A stretch of 64,000 nt of DNA from Branchiostoma floridae (Eukaryota; Chordata; Leptocardii; Amphioxiformes; Branchiostomatidae). Below are positions 9,301 through 22,600 of this stretch, piece by piece (positions within the stretch are counted from its first letter, which is position 1; each line of letters opens with the position of its first letter). The notes under the pieces were generated by a model. The model made no database searches. It was not told where the DNA came from and saw only the letters and a program-made list of their open reading frames with translations. Where the stretch lies: positions 644,523 through 708,522 of the forward strand of contig NC_049993.1 of assembly GCF_000003815.2 (NCBI RefSeq), given 5' to 3'. The translations under genes were made by a program, and so were the position numbers.

Positions 9301-12300
9301 GTGATACAGTAGCCAGGGAGAAAGTAAGACAGTCTAAGTCGGCCGGGAAGAAAGTGAAAAGTAGTGGAGACAAGGATAAGACGTCCAAGACACCCGGTAT
9401 AAAAGTGAGCCATGCTGATCTGTTTGGAGAGGAGAGTGAAGATGATACCTCCATGGCAACAGGAGATGGTACTTCCCAAGATGCATCATCAGGTACATGA
9501 TTAAGGGTTAATGACCCGCCCCGAGGTGTATATGGTGTCATAATGCCTGGGCCTTTATTATAGCCGCCGAATAAAACCACCGAGTGAGTGAAAAGAACGA
9601 GGTGATTTTATGAGGTGGTTTTAGCAAAGGACCAGGCGTTATGACACCATATATACCAAGGAACAGGTGGGTCATCAACGTTATTATCATATAGCCTACC
9701 CAAACTTGCAAACTCAAGACTCAGGGCCCCAAATTCATTTTTGGGATTAGGTGCACTGGTGCACCCAGCTTAAAAAATTGGGTGCACCAAAACTTTTTGG
9801 GTGCACCACTTAAACTTAAGTGATAACTGAATAATAAAATTACAAGCTATCAAATTCTTAAACAAGTACCATGACATGCAGACAGACATTTTTATATCTT
9901 TCTAACACTTAGATGTCAAGAATGTGATTTATACTGACATACTTTAATATCTTTACATACATAAACCTAAGAAAATATTTAGGTGCACCCTGTGCACCCA
10001 CAAAAATAATTGGGTGCACAGCTCCAATTTTGGGTGCACCTGGGTGCACATGCACCCAGTATTTCGAGCCCTGGGACTGTATGACGCGTAGATCCCTAGG
10101 TACTATACGTGTGAATTCCTTTGTTGTTTGGTAGTATAGATCAAGGAATAGGGGCATGGGAGGGATATAGCCATTGGTGGCAGGACATTGGGCTAGAACA
10201 GGCAGTCACTTTAGTGTCCGATGAAGAAAATATGTTTCCATTACTCCCTGACTAAGGTATACTTATGGGTTAGATACTGTAGTTTTCCATTCCGGATAGA
10301 AAAGAACACACTGCAGGATTGTTAGCATATGATCCACTTCCTACGCCGGTGAGAATTCCTCTAAAGACATGCGAGGAATGGTTGTAGACCCCCCGCTGAA
10401 GGGTCCCCCAATTTTTCCTGTAAACATAACAACAGTTGTTCTAGAACAGTTTTACCCCTTTCATAATCGAGTTTATTTGCAAACAGGTAAGAGAAAATAA
10501 AGGTTGGTAGACAGTCTTATTACCAAAGAAGAATTCCTCTGTCACACATATTCTTACTCTTGCTCTTGGCTATGAAATATCAGGGTCCTACCCAGGTTTA
10601 CTGACGGATAAGCAGGAAACAAAGGTCTGTCTATAGCTAGGGCCGTTTGGGTAGAGGCAGTCGTCTGGAATCCAACCGAGCTTGGATCCAGCAGGGCTCA
10701 TTGAGTCCAACTGTCTGTATATTTCTGTAGGTTACATAGAATTATGTAATCTAAAAAGAACTGAATGCATCCTCCTATGCAGCGACATCCAACGGCAAAA
10801 CCGCCTGTCTGGATGTACCCTGCTTTCTCAACTGTCACTCTTAGTTCCTGACCACCCTGCTTGTAAATTTAATGAGCTTATATATACAAGACCCATTTTG
10901 AAAACTAAAAGGCCTATTCCCTGATTGGTTGGACAGCCAGTTTGGGGGGACGTCCACAGGAACTAAGAGTGACAGTTGAGAAAGCAGGGTACATCCAGAC
11001 CAGACAGGCGGTTTCGCTGTTGGAAGTCCCTGCATAGGAGGATGGTATGAATGATGGTAAAGTGATGTCCACTTCCATGTTCAGATGACCCCACCAGTGG
11101 ACCTGACCTTGATCCTGAGGTTCTGCGCAGATTAGAGGAAGAGGAGTTTGAAGATTCGGAGGATCCGTACGAGGAGTGTCTTCGGATTTTCCAGGAGACC
11201 CACGGGAAAATGGCAGACAACAAGATGGGATCTCAGGACGCCCCTCAGGTGGGTTAGAAAGGACAGTCCACAAAGTCACCTGTTTAACAGTTCTACTTGT
11301 AAGTAGCAGTATGTTATCAATGCATGAAGTCTATAGAATATAGAATATATGTCATAAGAACAAATTTGAAATTAATACTAGAAGGAAATGCATTAGAAAA
11401 TGCAGGAGGTTTCCCTCCCATAAATTTTTCTTTTGTCAAGCTACTCACACGCAATACCATTAGGCTTGCCACTGAGGCGTCGCCAAAAAAAACTTTGCTT
11501 GCCCCTATGAACAACACACCAGCAAAAACAACATGTACAGTTTATGTTATAAGATCACCATGATCATATATGACTGTAGAACATACATGTTCATAATCAA
11601 ACATAAAAAGACTAAAGCCTTCATGTTGAAGTGAAGAGTGATGTTGTACCCCACAGTGTGAGGAAGAGGACCAGGCTCAGTTCACCAGTCTTCCTGGGCA
11701 GGCAGGGAAGAAACGGACGGCCCACCTGGCTAGCTTTGACACGGTGAGTGGAAGGAACAGATCTGTAAATTCAGTTGAATTCGTACTGTCACTTGTATTT
11801 CTTGGCACATCCCATTAAGAGTTTGTTGTAAGTTTGGTCTGACTTACAAGAGATATTTCTTTCCTGTATGTAAATCGTCCCGATGGGTATTTTATGTGCT
11901 ATCACCTGCCGCCCCCAGGGTAGATCATATGTCTTACATAGTACATGAAGGTGTTACAGTAATTTCTATTGTTACTTGTCACTTTCTTTGACAAAAATTC
12001 TCATTCTGCCTTTTTATACATCAATAAAGTTGATACTGGTATCATCATCATCATCATGGCAGGGTATTTTTGCTCTCTTTGACTCAGTTTGAAGAACCCC
12101 TTCCTTGAACTGTTCCAGACAGTATATTATATAAAATATTAGGTATATATAGGATTAGGTAGGTAGGAAGTATATATTACTCATATTTTTGGAATGATAT
12201 TTGGTGTGTTATTGAAGCATGGAACCTTTTGTGATGATTAGTCCCACATGAAACGGGTGACTCCGAAGCGACCCAGACCAACAGCCTCACAGCAGATTCA

Positions 12301-13571
12301 CAACAGATACAAACAACTGCAGGAGATGGCTGCAGCAGCGCCACCTGCTGACCCTGAGGTGAACTACAGACTTTCTGATGTTTTATCAATACATTATATG
12401 TTTTCTATGGTTTAATATAGTTGTAGCTACTGTAAGACAAGTGTACGGAATGCGTTAGGGTTGGATGATTCCTTATGTTCAGGTTGTTGCGGAGGGTTGA
12501 GAACACTTAAGAAACCGATAGACGGACAAGAAAAGAAATACAACTAGCCACTTTGGATGCTTAGACTCGACTGCTTTATTTTAACTCTTCAAACGGGTCG
12601 AACGCCACACCTACAAGTGATCGCAAACATCGCTATTTGACGTCGAACGCCCACACTTGTCAGCAGGTGTGAACGTCAAAAAGTCGCAATCTAAGAATGT
12701 ACTTGTACTATTTTTACACAAACACTATACATGTTGATATGTTATGGAAGAATACAATTACTTTCAAGTAATAGGAGTCATTGAATTTTACAGTCGTCTT
12801 AAGGGTATCATGAGGACATGGTTACTCAGATCATGTGACCTTCCAAAAGTTTGATAAAAGTGTGGGTTTGGGTTGATACAGACTTCCAACAACCTCCAAC
12901 TACCTTTTTTTTACCTCACAATTCCAGAGGTCACATGTACTGAGCAGCCAGTTGTCTTACAGAAGACCAGCAGACTGGTGGAATATTTGGTGTGTTGGAT
13001 TCTAACCGTTTGTTGGATTCTAACATGTTTGTGTTGTGTTCCAGCCAACCTCCCGTCAGTCAGGCTCCTTACTCAGCTCAGCTGCACAGAAAAAACGCCT
13101 GGCCCACCGACCAAAGATCCCACCACCCACCGGGAAATACAGCCTCAGCAATAGAGGCACTGCAACCTCCCAGAACAGCCCCCACAAATCCACCCCCCCT
13201 CCTGCTGCCACCCTGGCCAGGACTGCGCCGAAGGGGGGGCGGCGTGTTGCTCACACACCTGCTCCTGTAAGTCAGCGCTAGTTTGGGAACACCAAACCAA
13301 TTTCATCATTTATTACAGATAGGGTCTCAGGGTCTCAGATTTAATTTTTTTATGTCCTATTAAAAAAAATCACAATCATGTACCATTCAGAATATGAATC
13401 AAGCTACTACTACTACTACTATTACTCAAAATGCTCAACTCATATTTTTGACACCAAAACTTGCCCTTGGCTTTCTACCGTAATTGATAAAGTGTATTTA
13501 TTTATCAATGCTCTAAAAGTGTGTGTGTTTGTCAGTGTATGCATGTGTGTCAGAGTGTGTGTGTGTGTCTT

Positions 13572-13613
<42 letters not shown>

Positions 13614-16600
13614 CGGGTGCACATTTGTGTCTGTGTGTGTGTGTGAGTGTGTGCATCTGTGTCTTTGTGTGAGTGCGCACATGCATGTGTGTGTGTGCGC
13701 GTCTGTTTGTGTGAGTGTGAGTGTGTGCATCTGTGTGTGCGTGTGTGTGCTGTCATGTATCCTCCGTGCTTTCATTTTTTGTTTGCTTTGGAAGGGTTAC
13801 AAAGGGGTTAATGTTGCTTGTGTGTCTGATATGGGCATGGCATGAGTATTGATGTTTACATGTCAATATTTTCCACTGCAGACTACATTGAAGAGGCCGA
13901 CTGTGCCTGCAGAGTTTGGGTCCAAAATCCCCACCAGCACCAGACAACTGTACCTGAACAAGATCGTGGACGAGTGTTTACTCATCTGTCAGTCAGAACA
14001 GGCAGCCTATGACAGGGTCAGTTTCTCACCATAAGGCCATGTTGATTTCATTATGTGGATGATGTCTTGATGGAACCCCAAAACTGATGTTGAGCGGTAG
14101 TGATTGTGCATGGGAGTGAATAAAAACGTTTTGCCCCATAAAACCGTTACCTTCACTATGAATCTAAGTAGCCACGAAGGTTGAAAAAATAACCTAGCAC
14201 ATGGAGTATGGAATACTGAACAAAAAATATAGTTTTTGTTCTTTGACATCTTTGGCCTTGGAGTTGGCATTGACATTCTACAACGTATGTATTAATTTTC
14301 TGATGTATCTTTTTTTTTTAATCTGCAGCTTGTATTTGGTCATTTTGCAGCTGCTTTGTACAATTTACAGCATGAAAATATATTTTTTTTGTTGGCCATA
14401 GAATGAAAACAACATGGCCTGAACTATGATTTAGTTCTTGATTAATTAATAATATTATGTAATTTAGTCTTCATGTTTTCCTACCCTGCATGTTGAAATG
14501 AAATGTGTTTATGGAACCAGAATTCTTTCTTATGACTGTGTTCCTTCACACCATTGAGAGACTTTACTGGTACCTTGACAGTATCATGTCATTCAGTTTC
14601 CCCTCAACTCTACACACTGCTAGCCTGAGTACCATCCAGATAGTAGTTCACTCCTATGTTCGCTTCTGCTATCTGCCTGGAGACCTGCACATTCAAACCC
14701 TTTGGTGGTAACGTCAGTTATTGAGCGAATTAAGGAATGTGTTCTCATCTACATGCAAGCACGTCTAACCCCCACAGGATGGGGAACAACAGACGTTAAA
14801 CCGGAGAGTGATTGAGTGTGAGTGAGCACTCGTTCGGCGCAAGGGGAAGGAGGGCTTTTATCGGTGTTGGAACACCGGTTCGAACGAGCGCTTAAACCCA
14901 TTCCAAACCAATCAGTGCCTGTGTCCAAAATTTGGACGATAACGTGGTACGGGATCCCAGACAGAACAGCAGAGAAGCAACCTACATGTATACAGTGTAT
15001 AATGAATGTCAGAGCTAGAAGTGACTGTATATAGTATATAATGAACGCCGGAGCGAACGTCTTTCCAGATGGTACGAAGGCTAACACTGTGTATGGTTTT
15101 CCTTTGTGCAGGCCCTGAAGGAGGAGAAAGACTGCTATGACCGCTGCACTGCCCGACAAGGCTACCTGACGGCCACAGTGTCCACCATCAGGAGACTGCG
15201 CAGTGAACACGGACTGACCACCACTCCTTCTAAAGGTCAGGGGAACTATCCTACTCAACAAGCCACAACATCATGATATATCATGTTTAACCAATTTATA
15301 TGTACATCTAGAACATATCAATATCCTGAATGTGTCCTGAATATCCCATATGTCCCCTGTATGTGTCCTGAATGTGCCCTTTACATATATGTGTCTTGTA
15401 TGTGCCCTGTATGTGTCCTGAATATGCCCCTGTATGTGCCATGAATATGCCCTGTATGTGTCCTGAATATGCCCTGTATGTGTCCTGAATATGCCCTGCA
15501 TGTGTCCTGTACATGTATGTGCCCTGTATATGTCCTGTATTTGCCCTGTATGTGTTTTGAACATGCCCTGTATGTCCTATGTATGCGTCCTGTATAGGGC
15601 TGGGTACCGGTAGAGAAACTTTAGGTCCAGGTCCGGTTCAGGTCCAGAGGATCAGGTCCAACCTGGACCTGATTCAGTATGTGAAAACTTGTGCATGGAC
15701 AAAATTCAAAACAATGGTCCATTTCACTAGGAAGAAATCTGTTTGTGGAGTATTCGACTCCAACTGGCGTTTTAAACGATTAGCTATAAACCTTCAGTTG
15801 GTAGAAACGACTATAGACTCAATGCTACTTTGCTCTAAGTCTGTTATTTTCTTTGACCGGTAAGCTCCAAAACATGTGAATGCCCTGATCATATAATCTA
15901 TTCATTTTCCAACTGTTACAGGTCCAACATCCGGTCAACCAAATTTTTTCAGGTCCGGTTTTTCCGGACCGGTATAATAAGAAACACCGGTTTTGTACCG
16001 GTACATTGTACCGGTACCCAGCCCTACATGTAGTTCTGTATGTGTCTTGAATATGCCCTGTACATGTATGTATGTGTCCTGCAGCTGTTTCGTCCAGCCA
16101 GCAGCGGCCTAAGATGTCCCATGCTGCAGTGTTGGGTGGTTCCAAGGCTGCTCACACCAGTTTCTCCATCCACAGACATCCCAGTCAGTCTACAGGAAAC
16201 TCCCTACAAGGTCAGGGCTCTTCCCTTTGCACATTGACATGATTTGTCTGTATAATGTACTGTGGCACATTTACCAATGAATAAATAAATGATGATTTCA
16301 CTGGACGTTTCAAGTCCATATCCAAGATAGCAAGTGCAAGTGTTTGCAGTAAAGACCCGCATACATGTAGTCCTCAATTCTGTGCTTTATTCATAACTGC
16401 AAGAATGCGTTCAAAGGTGGCAGACTTCACCCCTTTCAGCACCATCGTTAGTCCCACAATCTGAGACCAACATCTTTGACCCATGCTGANNNNNNNNNNN
16501 NNNNNNNNNNNNNNNNNNNNNNNNNNNNNNNNNNNNNNNNNNNNNNNNNNNNNNNNNNNNNNNNNNNNNNNNNNNNNNNNNNNNNNNNNACATGGCATCA

Positions 16601-19600
16601 GCTTTGGGTCAATTGCAACCAACAACAAAGGTTGAAGTCTAAGTGGTGAGGAATAGGTGGTTAAATAAATGACTAAACACACATTGTCAGTCTATACAGA
16701 ACAATAGACTCTTCATTTTCTTTCCCTTTTTTTTCTTTGACTTTGAAAACAGCTTTGGCTTTCTATGCCACTAGTATCCATTTTTCGATATTTTGTTTTC
16801 AAATTACAGCATCCATGTACTCATTTTACAGCTTCTTGTGGTAATGGTCAAAAACAGAATGTACATGTGGTCGTCATTCATATAATGGAATCAACATGGC
16901 TTTATGTGTAAAAATGGCCTCTGTTCATAAAATAGAGTCACACAGTGGTATTGTTGAATATGTGACTACTACATGTATACATGTAGGTGCAGAAGTATAC
17001 AGACATCTACTGCAGTACGTACTTACTGAAGAACAGATGAAAGAAAATGGTTTCCCTCGACCCAGCATGGACAAGCCTGGTTCAGCTCTCCTCTTCAAGG
17101 AGCAAACCAAGAAGTTTTCCGACCGTAAGATGTCATTTTACTGTCATTGTCACTATCATTTTCCTGTCCTCTTATTATCATGTGGAATTGCATCAGCCTG
17201 TTTTACCCCTGGTCCACAGCCAGGCTCAGAAATAATAATGGACTGTGTTGTGGCCAGCCTGAAATCATTTTCTGTCCCCTCTATTTTGAATCCTATTGAG
17301 CGCCTGGGGGCTTCCCCAGAAAATTTTGAAATCTACACCCTCTGAAGCGCTTTTTCCTTCATTTTGAGGTGTAAATTTTCCTGGTAAACTAAGCTCTTCA
17401 ACAGCATCTGTTTTCATTGGTGAAAAATTACACAAGGGAGACAGTTTTATTATATCGTAACATATCAATTTTTGTCCATCACAGAGGGTGGAATTGGCAA
17501 AAAAATTTTTCTGTCCTCAGCTAGGAAATTCTGTCAAAGGATGGAAAGACGGGTGCTGCCCTCGCGAAGCTCAGTCATACAGTTGATGCATACAGGAACA
17601 CTTTTCCAATGTGATTCCTATGCATGGCTGAGGGAAACAGAAGGGAAAGCCAATGGAATCATAGCTAATTTCCGTGACCAACTACTCCACCCACAGAAAC
17701 ACAAGGCCCTGCCAGCCTGCTGTCAGCTAGATACAGGATGCCCCTTGTGGCCCAGGAGTGCCTCATTGTGATTGATTACCAAGAATCACAAGAGGCACAC
17801 ATAAGATTCACTGTCTCTAATTGGCGAAAAGGAAAGTTGTCCGTTGTATGTCCTCTTAAACAAACATTAGAAGCTCTCTGACTGGGTAAAAAAGGCAGGA
17901 TACACACAGGAAATAGCTCTCTTTTTGCCTGGTGTGTTTCTCCTGCATTTCTCCTCTGCTTCATCTGTATGACTGAGCTTTGGAAGGGTGGCTACAACCC
18001 TGGACTGTGTCCTTCTCAAAACTCAGTTTCAAATTCAATGACAATAAAAGATTTATTCCCCTTGGTTTCTCACCTCAGCTACCATGAAGTCTTGTGCTCG
18101 CTGTGGGAAACAGTTCACAGTGTTGAACAACAACCGTTACCTGAAGAGGGATGAATGTGTTTATCACCATGGCAAGCTGTGGAAACGGAGAGGTTTGGCA
18201 CTTCTACCTCTTATGCCTCATTCAAATTAATGTGTACATGTACCTTTAGAATCCAGGGCTCGAAATACGACCTGCATATGCAGGTTAGTGCAGGTAAAAT
18301 TGGAGCTGTGCAGGTATTTCTGGTGTCTACCTGCACCTAGCCTGCTATGATGCCGGTGCATGTGGATTGTTCTTAGCTGCATTGACTGTTACCAAATATA
18401 AAGTGTAAAAGGAAAAATAGCAATGATTACTAAACAATTTTAGTATGATCCATACTTCCTAAATTCAGAGTGGTGCAGGTAAAATTTGTCAGATAATTTT
18501 TAATGTTACCTGCACCAGTGCAGGTATGCCGAAAAAAGTATTTCGAGTCCTGGAATCATTACGTCGACCGATGATGATGATTTATTTATTGATCTTTAGG
18601 GTAGTCCCTTCAGTTAACGTGGTAACTGATTTCCAAGGGAGCCCTATGCTGATGATAATCATTATGTTCCATTTTTTGGTCAACAGGGAAAAGGCATTGT
18701 AATATAACAAAGTGTTTTCCAAGTGACTGAAAGGTGTTCTGAATCCACTTCTGAACTGAAAGTCATGTGTTAGTCATTGTAGTATGTTCTATAGGAAGTG
18801 TCCTACAGTACTGCTGCTTCCTGCTAGGGGGCAGCAGTAATTTATGTGAGTTCACTTTCTCAATTTCTTGTGATTTAAGTGCTTCTGTCACCAATGACAC
18901 AAAACAACAGGTCTTTATTACTTTAGTTCTTCCCGTACCTTGAGGCACATCAGGCCGCCCTTTTCCTATCTTCCTGAGAAGCAAACAGTGCAAAGTACAT
19001 AGTATTACAAAAGTTTTCCTAGTGTTTGCTTTTCTACGTCTCAAAATAGATTTCTTGCGATTTGCAGCGCCTGGTTCACTATCACAGGTGGAAATTAACT
19101 TAATTTTCTGGCATCGGGAATCAAGAACAAGAAGTACAGTACATGTACTACTTGTAATATTCAATGTTCAATAACAACAGAAGGGTCACCGTGTATATTT
19201 TGTACAACAGACTGTTCATCTAGTAATTCTCTTATGGCTGATGGTAGTCAGGAAATGTTGAATTTTTGTGGCATAAGCACTTTCCCAATATTGAAGTTTG
19301 TGGTAATGATTGCCATTGTTGGTAGTAGAATGACGTGTTGTTGTGTGTTTGTGTCCCAGTGGCAGGAGGTTTTGAGTCCAGATACACCTGCTGTCAGGGC
19401 GACGCCCAGGCTGATGGCTGCTGTACAGGAGAGGTAGGTTGATTTCTACACCCCACACTGACTTCAGGAAAATAACATCATTCCACAATGTCAGTGCCAA
19501 TTTCAATACCAATTTAGCAAAGGAACAACCCATCATTTTTTTGGTTTCTGTCTATTTTATGTTATACTTTTTATGTCATGTAGACCACCATTATACATCA

Positions 19601-22600
19601 TGTATGCTGTGTGTTTTGTATGGACTCTAATAACCTGCTGATAACAGAATGATGTGATGCTGCATCAGTAGTAAAATGAAGTAGTTTTTTATATTGTCTT
19701 TTTTGCCGATTGTTCAGCTGCATGTATGGGACTCTAGGAAGGAGGATCTGGACGGATATGTCACCACCTTACAGAAGTCACCTACAGAAGACCCGGGGGT
19801 GTTTGCATTGGACTGTGAAATGGTATGTCATAAGAAATCATAGTCATAACAAATAGACAGTGGAAGGATTTTATGTTATGATATATTATATATTGGTTAT
19901 CAGCTGCATTTACATGTACATGTAGGTAGAAAAAAATGTCAGTACCAACATTGTATTTGCTACTTTTATAACTTTATGATTACTTGTAGTTTTCACTCCA
20001 ATTGAAAGTGCAACTTTGCCACTGCCCAATAGACTTGTTTGGTGATTTCTGTCATGAAAAGCTATTTTGCAGGCAGACAGTGCTGCATGGAAAATTGTAA
20101 CAACCTTGTAACATGTAGCAATGGATAACAGATAATCTAATAGGATATTTTTGATGATATGTCTTTTCATCAGTTTGGAATGACCAATTCATGTGATGAC
20201 ACATTTAAAGGCGCCCAGAGCAGTTTTTAGAGCATTAAAATCAAAAATATTCTGGATGAGACAATCAATACGATATTGACATTTACTTCAACATACTAGC
20301 ACATTTGTATCATTATTTCGTACTTTCAGCGTTTTAAAGGACGCACATACAAGCCACAAACGACCCCTTTGATTTATTGGATCCTTCAAAATAAGTCAGC
20401 ACAGGATCGAGCCACTTAGTAACGGTTTCCCGTCGGTGATTTTGGGGGATTTTCGAACGCGTGAGGTCACTGAGAGATTTGAATCTGATTCGTGTGTTCG
20501 TAAGTCGAAACCTGATTCGAACAAGTGACGATATCTCCGGAAGTGTTTGGGACTCATTGGTCATGTTTGTGAGGGTTCCAAAATTTTGAAATAATGGCTG
20601 CCCCAGTGGCGCGGGCAGCGCTCAGATTTTCAATAAGATCTCATCACCCAACAACGTCTTATCTTTGCTCAATGAAGGTCGATATGCAAAGACATATCCT
20701 TTATCAGTTAGAGTATAAATACTCTATCAGGCAGAGTATAAATATAGAGTATTTATACTCTATCAGAGTATATATCGTCCTTCATGCGGAGTATACATGT
20801 ATATCCTCCAAGTTGCTGGACAATACTCTATTTCATTATATATCCTCGGTTAGGCTCTATTTCATTATATATCCTCGGTTAGGCTGGATTAGTCTTGATT
20901 TGTTTGAGCATATATCCTCATCTTTTTGTTATTATTTGAAGAAAGTTTCTTAAAAATGCAAAAACCAAGTCATGAAGGCTGCATTTTAATGAAAAGAAAA
21001 GCTTAATTTTTGTGTTTTGAAGCCAAAAAAAAGGATTAAAATGGATTTTCCCTTATTATTTTGGATTCTGTTCATGATTGTTATTTAACCTTACTGTGTG
21101 TAAAAAGACTTGAAAATTGAATTTGAAGAAACGAAAAAAATTGCTCTGGGTGCCTTTAATATAATGTAATTGTTGGTACATATCAAGCCACATATCTGTC
21201 CAGAAAAAGATACTGTCTTACAAAGCTGCTGTATTTGTACTTCCATCCATGTCAGTGTTACACATACGGAGGGATGGAGCTCACCAGAGTCTCTGTGGTC
21301 AACTGGTCAAACAAACTTGTATATGAGACCCTGGTCAAGCCTGAAAACAAAGTTATTGACTACAACACCAGGTAAGTCACATGTTAGATCATAGCAAAAG
21401 ATGCTGATATTGATTAAGGTGCTTATGACACCAAAACACATTGTTTCTCCTCTGTATGTACATTTATCCTGTACCTATCCTTTGCTGTCTCCCCTGTATG
21501 TTCATTTATCCTGTACCTACCCTTTGCTGGTCTCCCCTGTATGTTCATTTATCCTGTACCTAACCTTTGCTGTCTCCCCTGCATGTTCATTTATCCTGTA
21601 CCTAACCTTTGCTGGTCTCCCCTGTATGTTCATTTATCCTGTACCTAACCTTTGCTGGTCTCCCCTGTATGTTCATTTATCCTGTACCTAACCTTTGCTG
21701 GTCTCCCCTGTATGTTCATTTATCCTGTACCTAACCTTTGCTGGTCTCCCCTGCATGTTCATTTATCCTGTACCTAACCTTTGCTGGTCTCCCCTGTATG
21801 TTCATTTATCCTGTACCTAACCTTTGCTGGTCTCCCCTGTATGTTCATTTATCCTGTACCTAACCTTTGCTGGTCTCCCCTGTATGTTCATCTATCCTGT
21901 ACCTACCCTTTGCTGTCTCCCCTGTATGTTCACTTATCCTGTACCTAACCTTTGCTGGTCTCCCCTGTATGTTCATTTATCCTGTACCTAACCTTTGCTG
22001 GTCTCCCCTGTATGTTCATTTATCCTGTACCTAACCTTTGCTGGTCTCCCATGTAGGTACATTTATCCTGTACCTAACCTTTGCGTATGTCCCCTGTAGG
22101 TTCAGTCCTATAAAGGAAGAGGACATGGATGGTATAGAGACCAGCATAAGGGATGTCCAGGCAGTGTTGTTGAGTATGTTCAGTGCTGATACTATACTTC
22201 TGGGACACAGTCTAGAGAGTGACCTTTTATCACTCAAGGTAGGATTTCAGTTTGTCCTCTCATGATGTTAGTGTATCATATGGGGGGGGGGCTAATTATA
22301 TGAGTAAAAAAACTGGATCAAAATGAAAATGACTACCTACCCAGCATATACAAAACCCAGACAAAGTTTGACTGTCTAATTTTTTCTTAGTAGCGAGAAT
22401 TGCATGCAGAGTGAATTTCCATAAACATTACAGTCACTGTATGTATTGTTTGCTTCCAATGTTAAACATTGCTCTCATTGAGATGACCTCTATTTCAGAT
22501 GTGAAATATGTATCATGATTTTTCCTCTGCCCAGATCATTCACAGTAAAGTAGTGGACACCTCTGTGGTTTTCCCCCATAAGATGGGCCCGCCCTTCAAG

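Noticed and set aside
13378-13845. 155-codon frame with long Val/Cys runs
   Set aside because: Translation of a (GT)n microsatellite inside a REXO1 intron.
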